A stretch of DNA of 10,439 nucleotides from Nostoc sp. CHAB 5834 (GTDB lineage Bacteria; Cyanobacteriota; Cyanobacteriia; Cyanobacteriales; Nostocaceae). The notes under the pieces are model-generated. The model saw nothing but the letters and a program-made list of their open reading frames with translations, had not been told where the DNA came from and did no database searches. The DNA is taken from assembly GCA_020829485.1 (NCBI GenBank), contig JAIVFU010000183.1, positions 1 to 10,439 of the forward strand, read 5' to 3'. Every line of letters begins with the position of its first letter. Position 1 is the first letter of the stretch. The translations under genes and the position numbers were made by a program. Shown here in pieces: positions 1 to 7,411 of the stretch.

Positions 1-253
1 AGAGGTGCCGATTCAGGGTGCCAGTTTTGAAGCAGCGGTGGCTCAATTCTTGCGTGACCACAGGTTACGCGGTTCGTCTCGCGAAAAGCTTTATCCGCGC
101 GCACTAGCCCAGTTCGAGATACCGCTGTTGCAGCACGTCATGCGCCAGGTGAAAGGCAACCAGCTAAAGGCCGCCGCGTTGCTTGGTATCAACCGAAATA
201 CGCTTCGGAAAAAACTTACTGATTACGGTATCGGTCCAAGTGGGAAGGGATAA
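1..253 (+). CDS. ntrC: NtrC response regulator, C-terminal fragment (Fis-type DNA-binding domain), 5' end outside window
   Basis: The reading frame is open from the left edge and ends in TAA, so only about the last 83 residues are visible. The C-terminal part carries a Fis-type helix-turn-helix with the pattern GNQLKAAALLGINRNTLRKK, which closely resembles the end of enterobacterial NtrC. The preceding segment (LYPRALAQFEIPLLQHVM) is the dimerising helix typical of this family. NtrC proteins are sigma-54-dependent activators phosphorylated by NtrB under nitrogen limitation; the receiver and AAA+ domains would lie upstream of the window. The assignment to NtrC rather than another Fis-domain regulator rests on the HTH sequence and on ntrY-ntrX following directly on the same strand. 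An in-frame GTG at base 5 is an internal codon, not a start. The last few residues (GPSGKG) form a short tail. Confidence 0.85.
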   Translation, partial: EVPIQGASFEAAVAQFLRDHRLRGSSREKLYPRALAQFEIPLLQHVMRQVKGNQLKAAALLGINRNTLRKKLTDYGIGPSGKG

Positions 254-256
254 AAC

Positions 257-284
257 GAACATTTCTCGAGACAATGTGATGTTC
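257..284. repeat. Nested inverted repeat between ntrC and ntrY
   Basis: GAACAT at 257-262 is matched by ATGTTC at 279-284. Inside it, ACATT (259-263) is matched by AATGT (273-277), and these flank the 8-base palindrome TCTCGAGA (264-271). The element fills the short ntrC-ntrY gap. It could be a binding site for a dimeric regulator (an autoregulatory NtrC or NtrX site is possible) or an RNA hairpin. It has no T-run, so it is not a classical terminator. The symmetry is directly visible; the function is inferred. Confidence 0.4.
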
Positions 285-336
285 CTGCCACAATTTTGTG
301 CTTTTCAGGTCACTCGTTGAATGGCACAGTGGCAAT

Positions 337-2601
337 ATGGCAACAATCGGCATGGAAGATGAACTACGCGAACCATCGCTAGCTCGTCGAGCCTTGTCAA
401 CGCTTGCCGATTCGCTGGGCAACAGCCAGTCGATTAAATTTCTTGAAATGGGCAGTGCGATTTGGCTTGTCGTTGCGGCGGTCGCAACTGCAATGATACT
501 GACTGATTTGGGACCTCAATCGGAACCGCTGTCGCCAGCAGCATCAGCCGCAATGCTGGTCGGCAACTTGCTTCCGGCGACTTTATTGCTCGTTCTTTTC
601 GGACGCCGCGTAGCGTTGAAACGCGCCGAGAATAGCAATATTGGCAGTAAACAGCTGCTTCACGTCAGGCTGGTCGCCATCTTTTCGGCAATCACAGCCG
701 TGCCGACATTATTGCTGGTGATCTTTGCATCGCTGCTATTCCAAAGCGGCGTGCAGTTCTGGTTTTCCGGTTCAGCCCGGGGAATGCTCGAAAACGCAGG
801 CGAGCTGGCAAAAGGCTATTATGAAGTCAACGCGCGCGATGTTGGTGATGAAACCCAGACAATGGCTGGCGATTTTCGGAACGCGTTAAGTCAGACAAAT
901 CCCGATGACCCAGCGTTTTTGAGCTATTATCTCGAACAGGTTTTTCGAAGAAGATTGAGCGAGTCTGCAATTGTTTCAGTTGGTGCCGACGGTGTGCAAC
1001 GAACCGAGGCTGTCGCTACCGAAAACGATAATCGGAAACAGGACTGGATCGCCCCGGATATTTTAGCAAAGCTGAACGCTGGTGAAGGGCTGGTCGTGAT
1101 AAACCGGTCAGACCGCATTGAAGTGGTCACAGTCTTGTTCGATAACCCGCGCAGCTATCTTTATGCGAGCAGGGCCCTGTCAGTGCCGTCTTTCGCCTTG
1201 GGAGAAAAGGCACAGTCCGTACTGCAGGACTATGACAATATGGTCTCGCGATCGCGGGCATTGCAGCTGCAATTCAATATTGCGCTGTATGTTGTATCGC
1301 TCATGATCATCGGCATCACATTGTGGATAGCGCTTCGAGTTGCGGATCGCTTGGTTCGTCCGGTAAACAATTTGGTCGATGCTGCACAAAAAATAGCTGA
1401 TGGCGACTTGTCCGCGCGGGTGACTGAAGACCAGTTTCGCGAGGACGAGGTGGGCTTCCTTTCGCAGTCTTTCAACCGGATGACCGAGCGATTGGAGCTT
1501 CAGACAGGAGCGCTCATTGCAACCAACCAGCAACTCGGTGAGCGCCGCATATTTATCGAGACGGTGCTGGAGTCTGTCTCTGCCGGTGTTGTTTCCATTG
1601 ACGGTAATGGCGTTATTCAGCTTGCAAATTCTACTGCCGATAAGATGTTGAAGGGGAAACTTGATACGATTGTCGGCCAGAGTTTTGGCGCTGTTGCGCC
1701 GCGTTTGGCGGGGTTTGCCGAGAACAAGTCGCGCGGCGTTATTCAGCTGGGCGACGGACCCGAGCCATTGACCGTGGCGGTGAAAGTTTCTGCGCGAGAG
1801 CAGGGGAGTGTAATCACCTTTGAAGATATCAGCCAGCAATTGGCAGACCAACGCAGCGCAGCATGGTCCGATGTCGCGCGCCGGATTGCGCATGAGATCA
1901 AAAATCCGCTTACGCCGATCCAGTTAGCCGCCGAGCGGCTTCAACGGCGCTTCGGCAAGCAGATTGCCCAAGATGAGGCCATTTTCGAACAACTCACCAG
2001 CACCATCGTGCGGCAGGTTGGCGATCTTCGCAATATCGTTGATGAATTCTCTTCATTTGCGCGGATGCCCAAACCAGTATTTCGTACCGAAAACCTGCAC
2101 GATATTCTCGGTCATGCAGTTTTCCTGTTCGAGGTGGCGCATCCTGACATCGTTTTTACCTACAATCAAAATGTCGAGACGCCGATTCTGATTTCTGATC
2201 GAAGGCAACTCGGCCAAGCTATTACGAATATTTTGAAGAATGCTGCTGAATCCATTGAAGAGCGCAAAAAGTCTGACGCGCATGACGGTGTTGTAAATGT
2301 CGATCTGGATGAACTGGATGGGCGGATAACCGTTCGTATCTCGGACAATGGCGTGGGACTGCCGGTTGATCGCGACCGCATATTGGAGCCATATATTACC
2401 AATCGGGCGACTGGATCGGGTCTGGGTCTGGCTATCGTCAAAAAGATCATTGAAGAGCATTTTGGCGAGATTGCACTTTCCGACAATCCCGGAGGCGGCG
2501 CCGTCGTTACTTTGACATTCATGCCTGAGATGATTGCAACGAGGGTCGGTAAAGCGGCCCAACCTTCTCGTTCCTCCAATGCTACCGAGGTAAATAGCTA
2601 G
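337..2601 (+). CDS. ntrY: NtrY membrane sensor histidine kinase
   Basis: This is a sensor kinase of 754 residues that would phosphorylate NtrX, encoded just downstream. Three hydrophobic segments (about residues 39-58, 69-88 and 110-135) are followed by an extracytoplasmic region to about 312 and a fourth membrane helix (about 313-335). Next come a HAMP linker (about 336-390, with LVRPVNNLVDAAQKIADGDL), a PAS-like domain (about 405-505) and the catalytic core. The H-box is RRIAHEIKNPLTPIQLAAER with the phospho-accepting His at 519. The N-box is ITNILKNAAES with Asn635, the G1 box is ISDNGVGLP with Asp670, and the G2 box is GSGLGLA at 693-699. The HEIKNPLTPI H-box and four-helix layout are characteristic of NtrY. 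In other alphaproteobacteria NtrY has been linked to nitrogen metabolism, redox sensing and envelope functions; the signal here cannot be read. The start is uncertain: GTG at 298 is in frame 13 codons earlier and ATG at 352 lies later. None has a good ribosome binding site, and ATG 337 was preferred. Confidence 0.93.
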   Translation: MATIGMEDELREPSLARRALSTLADSLGNSQSIKFLEMGSAIWLVVAAVATAMILTDLGPQSEPLSPAASAAMLVGNLLPATLLLVLFGRRVALKRAENSNIGSKQLLHVRLVAIFSAITAVPTLLLVIFASLLFQSGVQFWFSGSARGMLENAGELAKGYYEVNARDVGDETQTMAGDFRNALSQTNPDDPAFLSYYLEQVFRRRLSESAIVSVGADGVQRTEAVATENDNRKQDWIAPDILAKLNAGEGLVVINRSDRIEVVTVLFDNPRSYLYASRALSVPSFALGEKAQSVLQDYDNMVSRSRALQLQFNIALYVVSLMIIGITLWIALRVADRLVRPVNNLVDAAQKIADGDLSARVTEDQFREDEVGFLSQSFNRMTERLELQTGALIATNQQLGERRIFIETVLESVSAGVVSIDGNGVIQLANSTADKMLKGKLDTIVGQSFGAVAPRLAGFAENKSRGVIQLGDGPEPLTVAVKVSAREQGSVITFEDISQQLADQRSAAWSDVARRIAHEIKNPLTPIQLAAERLQRRFGKQIAQDEAIFEQLTSTIVRQVGDLRNIVDEFSSFARMPKPVFRTENLHDILGHAVFLFEVAHPDIVFTYNQNVETPILISDRRQLGQAITNILKNAAESIEERKKSDAHDGVVNVDLDELDGRITVRISDNGVGLPVDRDRILEPYITNRATGSGLGLAIVKKIIEEHFGEIALSDNPGGGAVVTLTFMPEMIATRVGKAAQPSRSSNATEVNS

Positions 2602-2603
2602 AT

Positions 2604-4001
2604 ATGGCGCTAGACATATTGATCGTCGATGACGAACAAGACATTCGCGATCTTGTATCAGGCGTTCTGGACGATGATGGCTATGGCACGCGTACTGCAG
2701 CAACTGCCGATGAAGCACTGGCCGCTTTGGACGAGCGGCTGCCGTCGCTGATATTATTGGATGTCTGGCTTCGCGGATCATCGATGGACGGCATAGAATT
2801 GCTGAAAGCGATCAAAAGTCGTGACCCTCAAATCCCGGTGATCGTTTTTTCCGGGCATGGAAATATCGATACCGCTGTGGCGGCAATTGGGCATGGCGCT
2901 GTCGATTTCATTGAAAAGCCGTTTCAAGCCGAAAAGCTGCTTCACCTTGTTTCCAAGGCGACCGAAACCGAGCGCCTGCGGGCCGAGAACGCCTCGCTTC
3001 GCGCACGGGTCGGGTATTCGGAAGAATTGACTGGTTCGTCCGCTGCGATCAACACCGTTCGGGCGAAGTTGAAAAAGGTTGCAGGAACAGGCAGCCGGAT
3101 GCTGATTACGGGACCAGCGGGCGTAGGCAAAGAGGTCGCAGCGCGGCTGCTGCACAACTGGAGCCCAAGGGCCGACTCCGCATTTGTATCGGTCAGCGCC
3201 GCTCGGTTGTCTCCAGAACGGTTCGACGAAGAATTGTTCGGGATAGAGAGCGAGGGCAAGCTTGTGCAGGCGGGAATGCTTGAAAAAGCACATGGCGGTA
3301 CGCTGTTCCTTGATGAAGTAGCGGACATGCCCTGGACCACCCAAGGCAAGATATTGCGTGTGCTGACCGACCAGAGTTTCGTGCGAGTTGGCGGGGATCG
3401 ACAGATTCGCGTTGATGTTCGGTTTGTTTCGGCGACCGCCCGTGATTTGTCGGTGGAGATTGCGGAAGGACGCTTTCGGGAGGATTTATTTTACCGACTT
3501 AATGTCGTTCCGGTTGAAATACCGGCATTGGCGGGTCGTCGTGAGGATATCCCAGATCTTGCAAATCACTATGCGGCTCGCTTTGCCTCGGAGCATAGGA
3601 TCCCGCCACCGTTGATTTCGGACGATGCAATTGCCGCGCTGCAAGCATGCGAATGGCCGGGTAATGTCCGGCAACTTCGGAACATCATTGAACGAACAAT
3701 CATTTTGGCCCCGGCAAATCGGATTCATACGATCGATGCCGATATGTTACCTTCTGAGATCATCAATAGTTACGAGGGTGCCGAACATAATGTGACGTCT
3801 TTGATGGGAGCCCCATTGCGAGAGGCGAGGGAAGCGTTTGAACGGGAATATCTTCGCGTTCAGATCAAACGCTTTTCGGGCAATATCTCAAAAACTGCGG
3901 CATTTGTCGGGATGGAGCGCTCCGCACTTCACCGGAAGTTGAAATTACTCGGCATAACGGTGCGAAAAAACGAGATCGAACTGACCGAAGAAGACGAATG
4001 A
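2604..4001 (+). CDS. ntrX: NtrX response regulator, NtrC family without GAFTGA loop
   Basis: This 465-residue regulator is the partner of NtrY, starting two bases after the ntrY stop, with a GAGG about 14 bases upstream of its ATG. The receiver domain (about 1-120) has the acidic pair D9/D10, the phosphorylation site D53 (LILLDVW), S83 and K105 (EKPF). The AAA+ domain has Walker A GPAGVGKE at 170-177, Walker B GGTLFLDE ending at 238, an RFREDLFYRLNVVPVEIP segment and WPGNVRQLRNIIERT. The C-terminus is a Fis-type helix-turn-helix (GNISKTAAFVGMERSALHRK). Where sigma-54 activators have ELFGHEKGAFTGA, this protein reads ELFGIESEGKLVQAG. The GAFTGA motif is missing, and the stretch up to Walker B is about four residues shorter. 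As I recall, NtrX of other alphaproteobacteria (for example Brucella) is likewise an unusual family member lacking this motif. It therefore probably does not work as a standard sigma-54 activator and may act with sigma-70 or as a repressor (inference). Confidence 0.95.
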   Translation: MALDILIVDDEQDIRDLVSGVLDDDGYGTRTAATADEALAALDERLPSLILLDVWLRGSSMDGIELLKAIKSRDPQIPVIVFSGHGNIDTAVAAIGHGAVDFIEKPFQAEKLLHLVSKATETERLRAENASLRARVGYSEELTGSSAAINTVRAKLKKVAGTGSRMLITGPAGVGKEVAARLLHNWSPRADSAFVSVSAARLSPERFDEELFGIESEGKLVQAGMLEKAHGGTLFLDEVADMPWTTQGKILRVLTDQSFVRVGGDRQIRVDVRFVSATARDLSVEIAEGRFREDLFYRLNVVPVEIPALAGRREDIPDLANHYAARFASEHRIPPPLISDDAIAALQACEWPGNVRQLRNIIERTIILAPANRIHTIDADMLPSEIINSYEGAEHNVTSLMGAPLREAREAFEREYLRVQIKRFSGNISKTAAFVGMERSALHRKLKLLGITVRKNEIELTEEDE

Positions 4002-4006
4002 ATGCT

Positions 4007-4022
4007 GCGATTGCGAAATCGC
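4007..4022 (+). other. Short hairpin downstream of ntrX
   Basis: GCGATT and AATCGC form a six-base-pair stem closed by the tetraloop GCGA (a GNRA-type loop), just after the ntrX stop codon. No T-run follows, so it is not a canonical intrinsic terminator. It could serve as a processing or stability element between the ntrYX and hfq-hflX parts of the transcript. The rest of the gap up to hfq (to base 4116) shows no gene. A TATAAA at 4105-4110 lies just before the hfq start but has no convincing -35 partner. Confidence 0.3.
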
Positions 4023-4116
4023 CATGGATGCTGTAAATAAAATGCCTCAAGAATGGCGTAGGGTTGATTTGCGCTAATCCCGCATCATTTTTGCAAAAAC
4101 AAAATATAAACGGATA

Positions 4117-4620
4117 ATGACAATGACTGAAAAGAATAACGGTCTTCAAGACCTCTTTTTGAACTCCCTTAGGAAATCAAAAACACCAGTCACCATGTTT
4201 TTGGTAAAAGGTGTGAAATTACAAGGTGTTGTTACCTGGTTTGATAATTTTTCGGTGTTGTTGCGCCGCGATGGTATGTCGCAGTTGGTGTACAAGCACT
4301 CGATTTCGACGATCATGCCATCAACTTCACCCGACCGTGCTCTATTCGATGAAATGATGTCGCGGACCAGTCACAGGGCAGGGATGCTCCAGGACGTTTT
4401 CCTGCATGCAATGTGTGACAAGGGCGAATCGGTTACGACGTTCCTCGTAAATGGCGTGATGTTGCAGGGCGCGATTGCCGCATATGATCTTTTTTCGGTT
4501 TTGCTTGAGCGCGATGGAACGACGCAGCTTGTTTACAAGCATGCTATATCGACGATCCAGCCAGCTCATCCCGTCAATCTTGCCGAATATAACAACGGCA
4601 CCGATGAGGCCGATATTTGA
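4117..4620 (+). CDS. hfq: RNA chaperone Hfq, tandem two-domain form
   Basis: Hfq binds small RNAs and mRNAs and normally forms a homohexamer from chains of about 80-100 residues. This protein has 167 residues and holds two complete Sm/Hfq domains, at about 10-69 and 91-150. They align without gaps at an offset of 81 residues, with 35 of 59 positions identical by my count. Both contain the Sm2 hallmark YKH (60-61 region and 140-142) followed by ISTI, and both contain LQD and LVxGVxLQG. Both carry the extra residue in the RDG loop seen in alphaproteobacterial Hfq. Domain 1 keeps the rim basic residues (R19, K20, K22) and the lysine equivalent to E. coli K31 (K34). Domain 2 has C100, D101, G103 and M115 there, and Tyr123 in place of E. 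coli F39. Three such chains could build a pseudo-hexamer (inference). The linker (70-90) is polar and the C-terminal tail short and acidic. No clear ribosome binding site precedes ATG 4117; a second ATG lies two codons later. The stop overlaps the hflX start. Confidence 0.95.
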   Translation: MTMTEKNNGLQDLFLNSLRKSKTPVTMFLVKGVKLQGVVTWFDNFSVLLRRDGMSQLVYKHSISTIMPSTSPDRALFDEMMSRTSHRAGMLQDVFLHAMCDKGESVTTFLVNGVMLQGAIAAYDLFSVLLERDGTTQLVYKHAISTIQPAHPVNLAEYNNGTDEADI

Positions 4621-5948
4621 GCGTTTTCGAACGGAGCGAAACCGACGAGTTCGCTCGCGGTGCCCGCGCACTCATTGTCTATCCGGAATTGCCGGGCAGG
4701 GCATCGGTTGGCCCTGACGCTCGCCTTGACGAAGCCGAGGGGCTGGCGCTCGCGATTGGCCTGAATGTCGTTCGCAAAAAGCATTATCGTGTGCGCAGTC
4801 CGCGTGCCGTAACGCTGATGGGAGGCGGGCAGGTCGAGGAAATCGGCGAAATGGGCAGGGCGCTTGAAATCGACCTGCTGGTCGTGGATGCATCATTGAC
4901 CGCGATCCAGCAGCGCAATCTGGAAGAAAAAACCGGTCTGAAAACCATTGACCGAACCGGGTTGATACTGGAAATTTTCGGCGAACGGGCAGCAACAGCC
5001 GAAGGGCGCTTGCAAGTTGAACTGGCGCATCTGGATTATCAGGCGGGCCGATTGGTGCGTAGCTGGACCCACTTGGAACGTCAGCGCGGCGGCTTTGGCT
5101 TCCTTGGCGGCCCCGGCGAGACGCAGATCGAGGCTGACAGGCGGATGATCCGCGACCGGATGGCGCGCTTGCGACGGGAGCTTGAGGAAGTGAAACGCAC
5201 CCGCTCACTGCACCGTGCCCGCCGGAAACGCGCGCCTTGGCCAGTGATTGCACTGGTTGGTTATACCAACGCGGGCAAATCGACGTTGTTTAACAAGCTT
5301 ACTCGGGCAACCGTGTTAGCCGAGGATATGTTGTTCGCTACACTCGACCCTACGATGCGCGAAATATCGCTTCCTGGAATAGAGAAGGCGATATTATCTG
5401 ACACAGTGGGTTTTGTGTCGGATTTGCCGACGCAGCTCGTTGCTGCGTTCCGTGCAACGCTGGAAGAGGTGATCTCGGCCGATATCATCGTCCACGTGCG
5501 GGATATTTCGCATTCAGAAACCGACGCACAGCGCGATGACGTCGTAGCGATCTTACGGGACTTGGGGATTGGCATTGACGTGGACTTCGAAAAGCAACCA
5601 CAAATGATCGAGCTTTGGAACAAGGTTGATTTACTGGACGATGAGCAACGCGCAGAATTGAGCGGAATTGCGGATCGAAGCGATAATGTACTGATGCTTT
5701 CAGCTATTACAGGCGAGGGGGTTGATGCGTTCAAACAAGTTCTGTCATCGGTGATTGCCAAAGGTAACGAAATTCGCGTTTTACAGCTCAGAAACGATGA
5801 CGGAGCCGCGCTGGCATGGCTTCACGCTCGCGGGAAAATAACCAAACAAACCGAGCAGGGCGACTGTGTGGATATTGAAGTTGCTTTGAGCCGACAGCTT
5901 TGGGGACAATTTGATAAGTTGTTTCAATATGAAGCGGTGGCAAGCTAA
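4617..5948 (+). CDS. hflX: GTPase HflX
   Basis: HflX is a translational GTPase-like protein that binds ribosomes and can split stalled or hibernating 70S particles. At 443 residues it is close to the E. coli length of about 426. The N-terminal domain contains [12 protein letters not shown] (the position of the VGxGK-like loop), followed by [10 protein letters not shown] and the family signature [13 protein letters not shown]. The G domain has G1 GYTNAGKST (residues 215-223), G3 DTVGF (262-266) and G4 NKVD (335-338). The region between signature and G domain ([20 protein letters not shown]) is the expected basic helical linker. The start is a TTG that forms TTGA with the hfq stop codon. No ATG or GTG lies nearby in frame, and the N-terminus matches HflX from this point, so TTG is the likely start and translation is probably coupled to hfq. 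The hfq-hflX order is the widespread bacterial arrangement. The stop codon overlaps the convergent mazG stop. Confidence 0.96.
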   Translation: MSVFERSETDEFARGARALIVYPELPGRASVGPDARLDEAEGLALAIGLNVVRKKHYRVRSPRAVTLMGGGQVEEIGEMGRALEIDLLVVDASLTAIQQRNLEEKTGLKTIDRTGLILEIFGERAATAEGRLQVELAHLDYQAGRLVRSWTHLERQRGGFGFLGGPGETQIEADRRMIRDRMARLRRELEEVKRTRSLHRARRKRAPWPVIALVGYTNAGKSTLFNKLTRATVLAEDMLFATLDPTMREISLPGIEKAILSDTVGFVSDLPTQLVAAFRATLEEVISADIIVHVRDISHSETDAQRDDVVAILRDLGIGIDVDFEKQPQMIELWNKVDLLDDEQRAELSGIADRSDNVLMLSAITGEGVDAFKQVLSSVIAKGNEIRVLQLRNDDGAALAWLHARGKITKQTEQGDCVDIEVALSRQLWGQFDKLFQYEAVAS

Positions 5949-6724
5949 TTTTTTTCGGACAGCTTCACTTCTTGCCATAAGGCCTCTTTTCCATCGAGCG
6001 TCAGTTCGGCAAAGTTTGACCCGGCAATCGCTTCCATCGCACGAAAGCGCCGTTCAAACTTTGCGTTGGCAGCCTTTAGCGCCGCTTCTGCATCGACCTG
6101 ATGAAACCGGGCCATATTAACCACGGCAAAGAGCAAATCGCCGATTTCATCTGCTAACTCGTCTGGCGAACTGGCGCTTTCAACTTCTTCGATTTCTTCG
6201 AATATTTTTGCTTTTGCTCCATTGACGTCGGGCCAGTCGAAACCGGTTCGCGCTGCGCGTTTCTGAATTTTTTGCGCGCGCAAAAGTGCCGGCAATGCTG
6301 TGGCAACACCGGCCAGAGCGCTATTGTCCGATTTTTCGCTTCGCTCGGCGGCTTTGATTGCCTCCCAATTGGCCACAACTATCTCAGATTGGTCAGCAGC
6401 GACATTGCCGAACACATGCGGATGACGGCGGACCATTTTTTCGCAAATGCCATCAATGACATCCTGAAGGCCAAAGCTTTGCTGCTCCGAAGCCATTTGA
6501 CTGTGGAACACGACTTGAAGCAGCAAGTCACCGAGTTCGTCTTTCAACGCATCCAGATCATTGCGTTCAATGGCGTCCGCGACTTCATATGCTTCCTCGA
6601 TGGTATACGGCGCAATCGTCGCAAAATTCTGTTCGAGATCCCACGGACAGCCACCATCGGGATTGCGAAGGCGTGCCATTATGTTGGCAAGGGGACTGAT
6701 ATTTGCGCTGTTGCTTTCAGTCAT
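5945..6724 (-). CDS. mazG: Nucleoside triphosphate pyrophosphohydrolase MazG
   Basis: MazG hydrolyses (d)NTPs to the monophosphate and pyrophosphate. It is thought to clean the nucleotide pool and, in E. coli, to influence the stringent response. The 259-residue length matches the two-domain E. coli enzyme (263). The first domain begins with LRNPDGGCPWDLEQ (about residues 19-32), then has the metal-binding EExxE at 43-47 and ExxD at 63-66. The RRHPHVFG segment (about 99-106) and LPALLRAQKIQKRAA link to the second domain. There EExxE occurs at 176-180 and ExxD at 193-196, followed by ANAKFERRFRAME. Both metal sites look intact. It reads toward hflX and overlaps its stop by four bases. Upstream on the same strand lie the protease, tatD, metG and holB, so it may be the last gene of that operon. 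No Shine-Dalgarno sequence is evident before the ATG. Confidence 0.97.
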   Translation of the reverse strand: MTESNSANISPLANIMARLRNPDGGCPWDLEQNFATIAPYTIEEAYEVADAIERNDLDALKDELGDLLLQVVFHSQMASEQQSFGLQDVIDGICEKMVRRHPHVFGNVAADQSEIVVANWEAIKAAERSEKSDNSALAGVATALPALLRAQKIQKRAARTGFDWPDVNGAKAKIFEEIEEVESASSPDELADEIGDLLFAVVNMARFHQVDAEAALKAANAKFERRFRAMEAIAGSNFAELTLDGKEALWQEVKLSEKN

Positions 6725-6808
6725 ATTTTAGTTCGATAATATATATTATGTTAAGTAATATTGGATATAGGAGGTGTAAGGGCGCCCTAGAGATCGCTTC
6801 AAGCAAGT
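6725..6808 (-). promoter_or_regulatory. AT-rich leader upstream of mazG, possible promoter
   Basis: The gap between the protease stop and the mazG start holds a 14-base AT palindrome, ATAATATATATTAT at 6736-6749, which could contain a -10 hexamer on the minus strand. No good -35 sequence is found at the right distance. It also contains the 10-base palindrome AGGGCGCCCT at 6779-6788. On the minus (transcribed) strand there is CACCTCCT at 6769-6776, which reads like the anti-Shine-Dalgarno tail of 16S rRNA. No intrinsic terminator with a T-run is present. Whether this is a promoter or merely an intercistronic leader cannot be settled from sequence alone. Confidence 0.25.
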
Positions 6809-7411
6809 TCATGGCTGCAACGTCATAATGTTATTTTCGACCTTCCAGCTGGTCATGCTGTCGAGAAAATTCATACCGAGCACATTAGTGTCGCCAAAAC
6901 TTTCGGACACTACAACCCGATGATTAGTCATCCGGTGCGGTCCGATTTCCATCAGTTGAGCCACACCTCGCTTGGCCGTTACGCGGCCATTGGCGGTGCT
7001 GATGATGATTGGGTAACCGCTGGTATCGACTTCGACAGCTGCATCCGAAGCCGATGACGCGTTCATTGCGGTCGTGGTTGCGCCGCTGTCGATCATGAAG
7101 TTCACAGGATTGCCGTTGACCTCAACCTTGATCCAGTAATGGCCGTCGTCCTGACGTTTGAGCTCGATCGCCTCCGCGCTTATTGTTTGGCCCGCAGTGC
7201 CAGCGAAATCCGACTTCACGCGCTCCCAGATGGTGGCAAATTCGAAGCGAAAGCTGAAAATCGCGAAAAACGCGGCAAATATTGCTACCCAAGCAAGCGC
7301 CATTTTTGCGACTTGGCCCATCGGCAAACGTCGTGCTGCCAATGAGCTGATTAGCAGCAATATGCACACTACGCCCCAGATGAGCGACGGGCCATCTTCC
7401 ATCATGTTCAT
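6809..7411 (-). CDS. Membrane-anchored retropepsin-like aspartic protease (clan AA)
   Basis: This 200-residue protein has two hydrophobic segments near its N-terminus, at about residues 9-25 and 34-54. They are separated by a basic loop (RRLPMGQVAK) that should be cytoplasmic. That places the C-terminal domain (about 75-200) on the periplasmic side (inference from the positive-inside rule). The domain carries the single catalytic motif DSGAT at 108-112 after VNGNPVNFMI. It ends with the conserved NVLGMNFLDSMTSWKVENN segment typical of bacterial retropepsin-like proteases, which act as dimers with one Asp-Ser/Thr-Gly each. The substrate is unknown. Its start codon forms ATGA with the tatD stop, so it is probably translated by coupling to tatD. 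Two further ATG codons at the third and fourth positions are alternative starts. The family call is firm; the biological role is not known. Confidence 0.85.
   Translation of the reverse strand: MNMMEDGPSLIWGVVCILLLISSLAARRLPMGQVAKMALAWVAIFAAFFAIFSFRFEFATIWERVKSDFAGTAGQTISAEAIELKRQDDGHYWIKVEVNGNPVNFMIDSGATTTAMNASSASDAAVEVDTSGYPIIISTANGRVTAKRGVAQLMEIGPHRMTNHRVVVSESFGDTNVLGMNFLDSMTSWKVENNIMTLQP

Noticed and set aside
1180..1893. Minus-strand open frame of about 237 codons inside ntrY
   Set aside because: Antisense to HAMP/PAS/kinase coding sequence; composition and lack of motifs mark it as a shadow.
4007..4022. Intrinsic terminator after ntrX
   Set aside because: The hairpin is good but short, and no T-run follows it.
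6769..6825. Perfect AGGAGGTG on the plus strand, suggesting a small gene between mazG and the protease
   Set aside because: The nearest ATG (6811) is about 35 bases away and opens only a five-codon frame.
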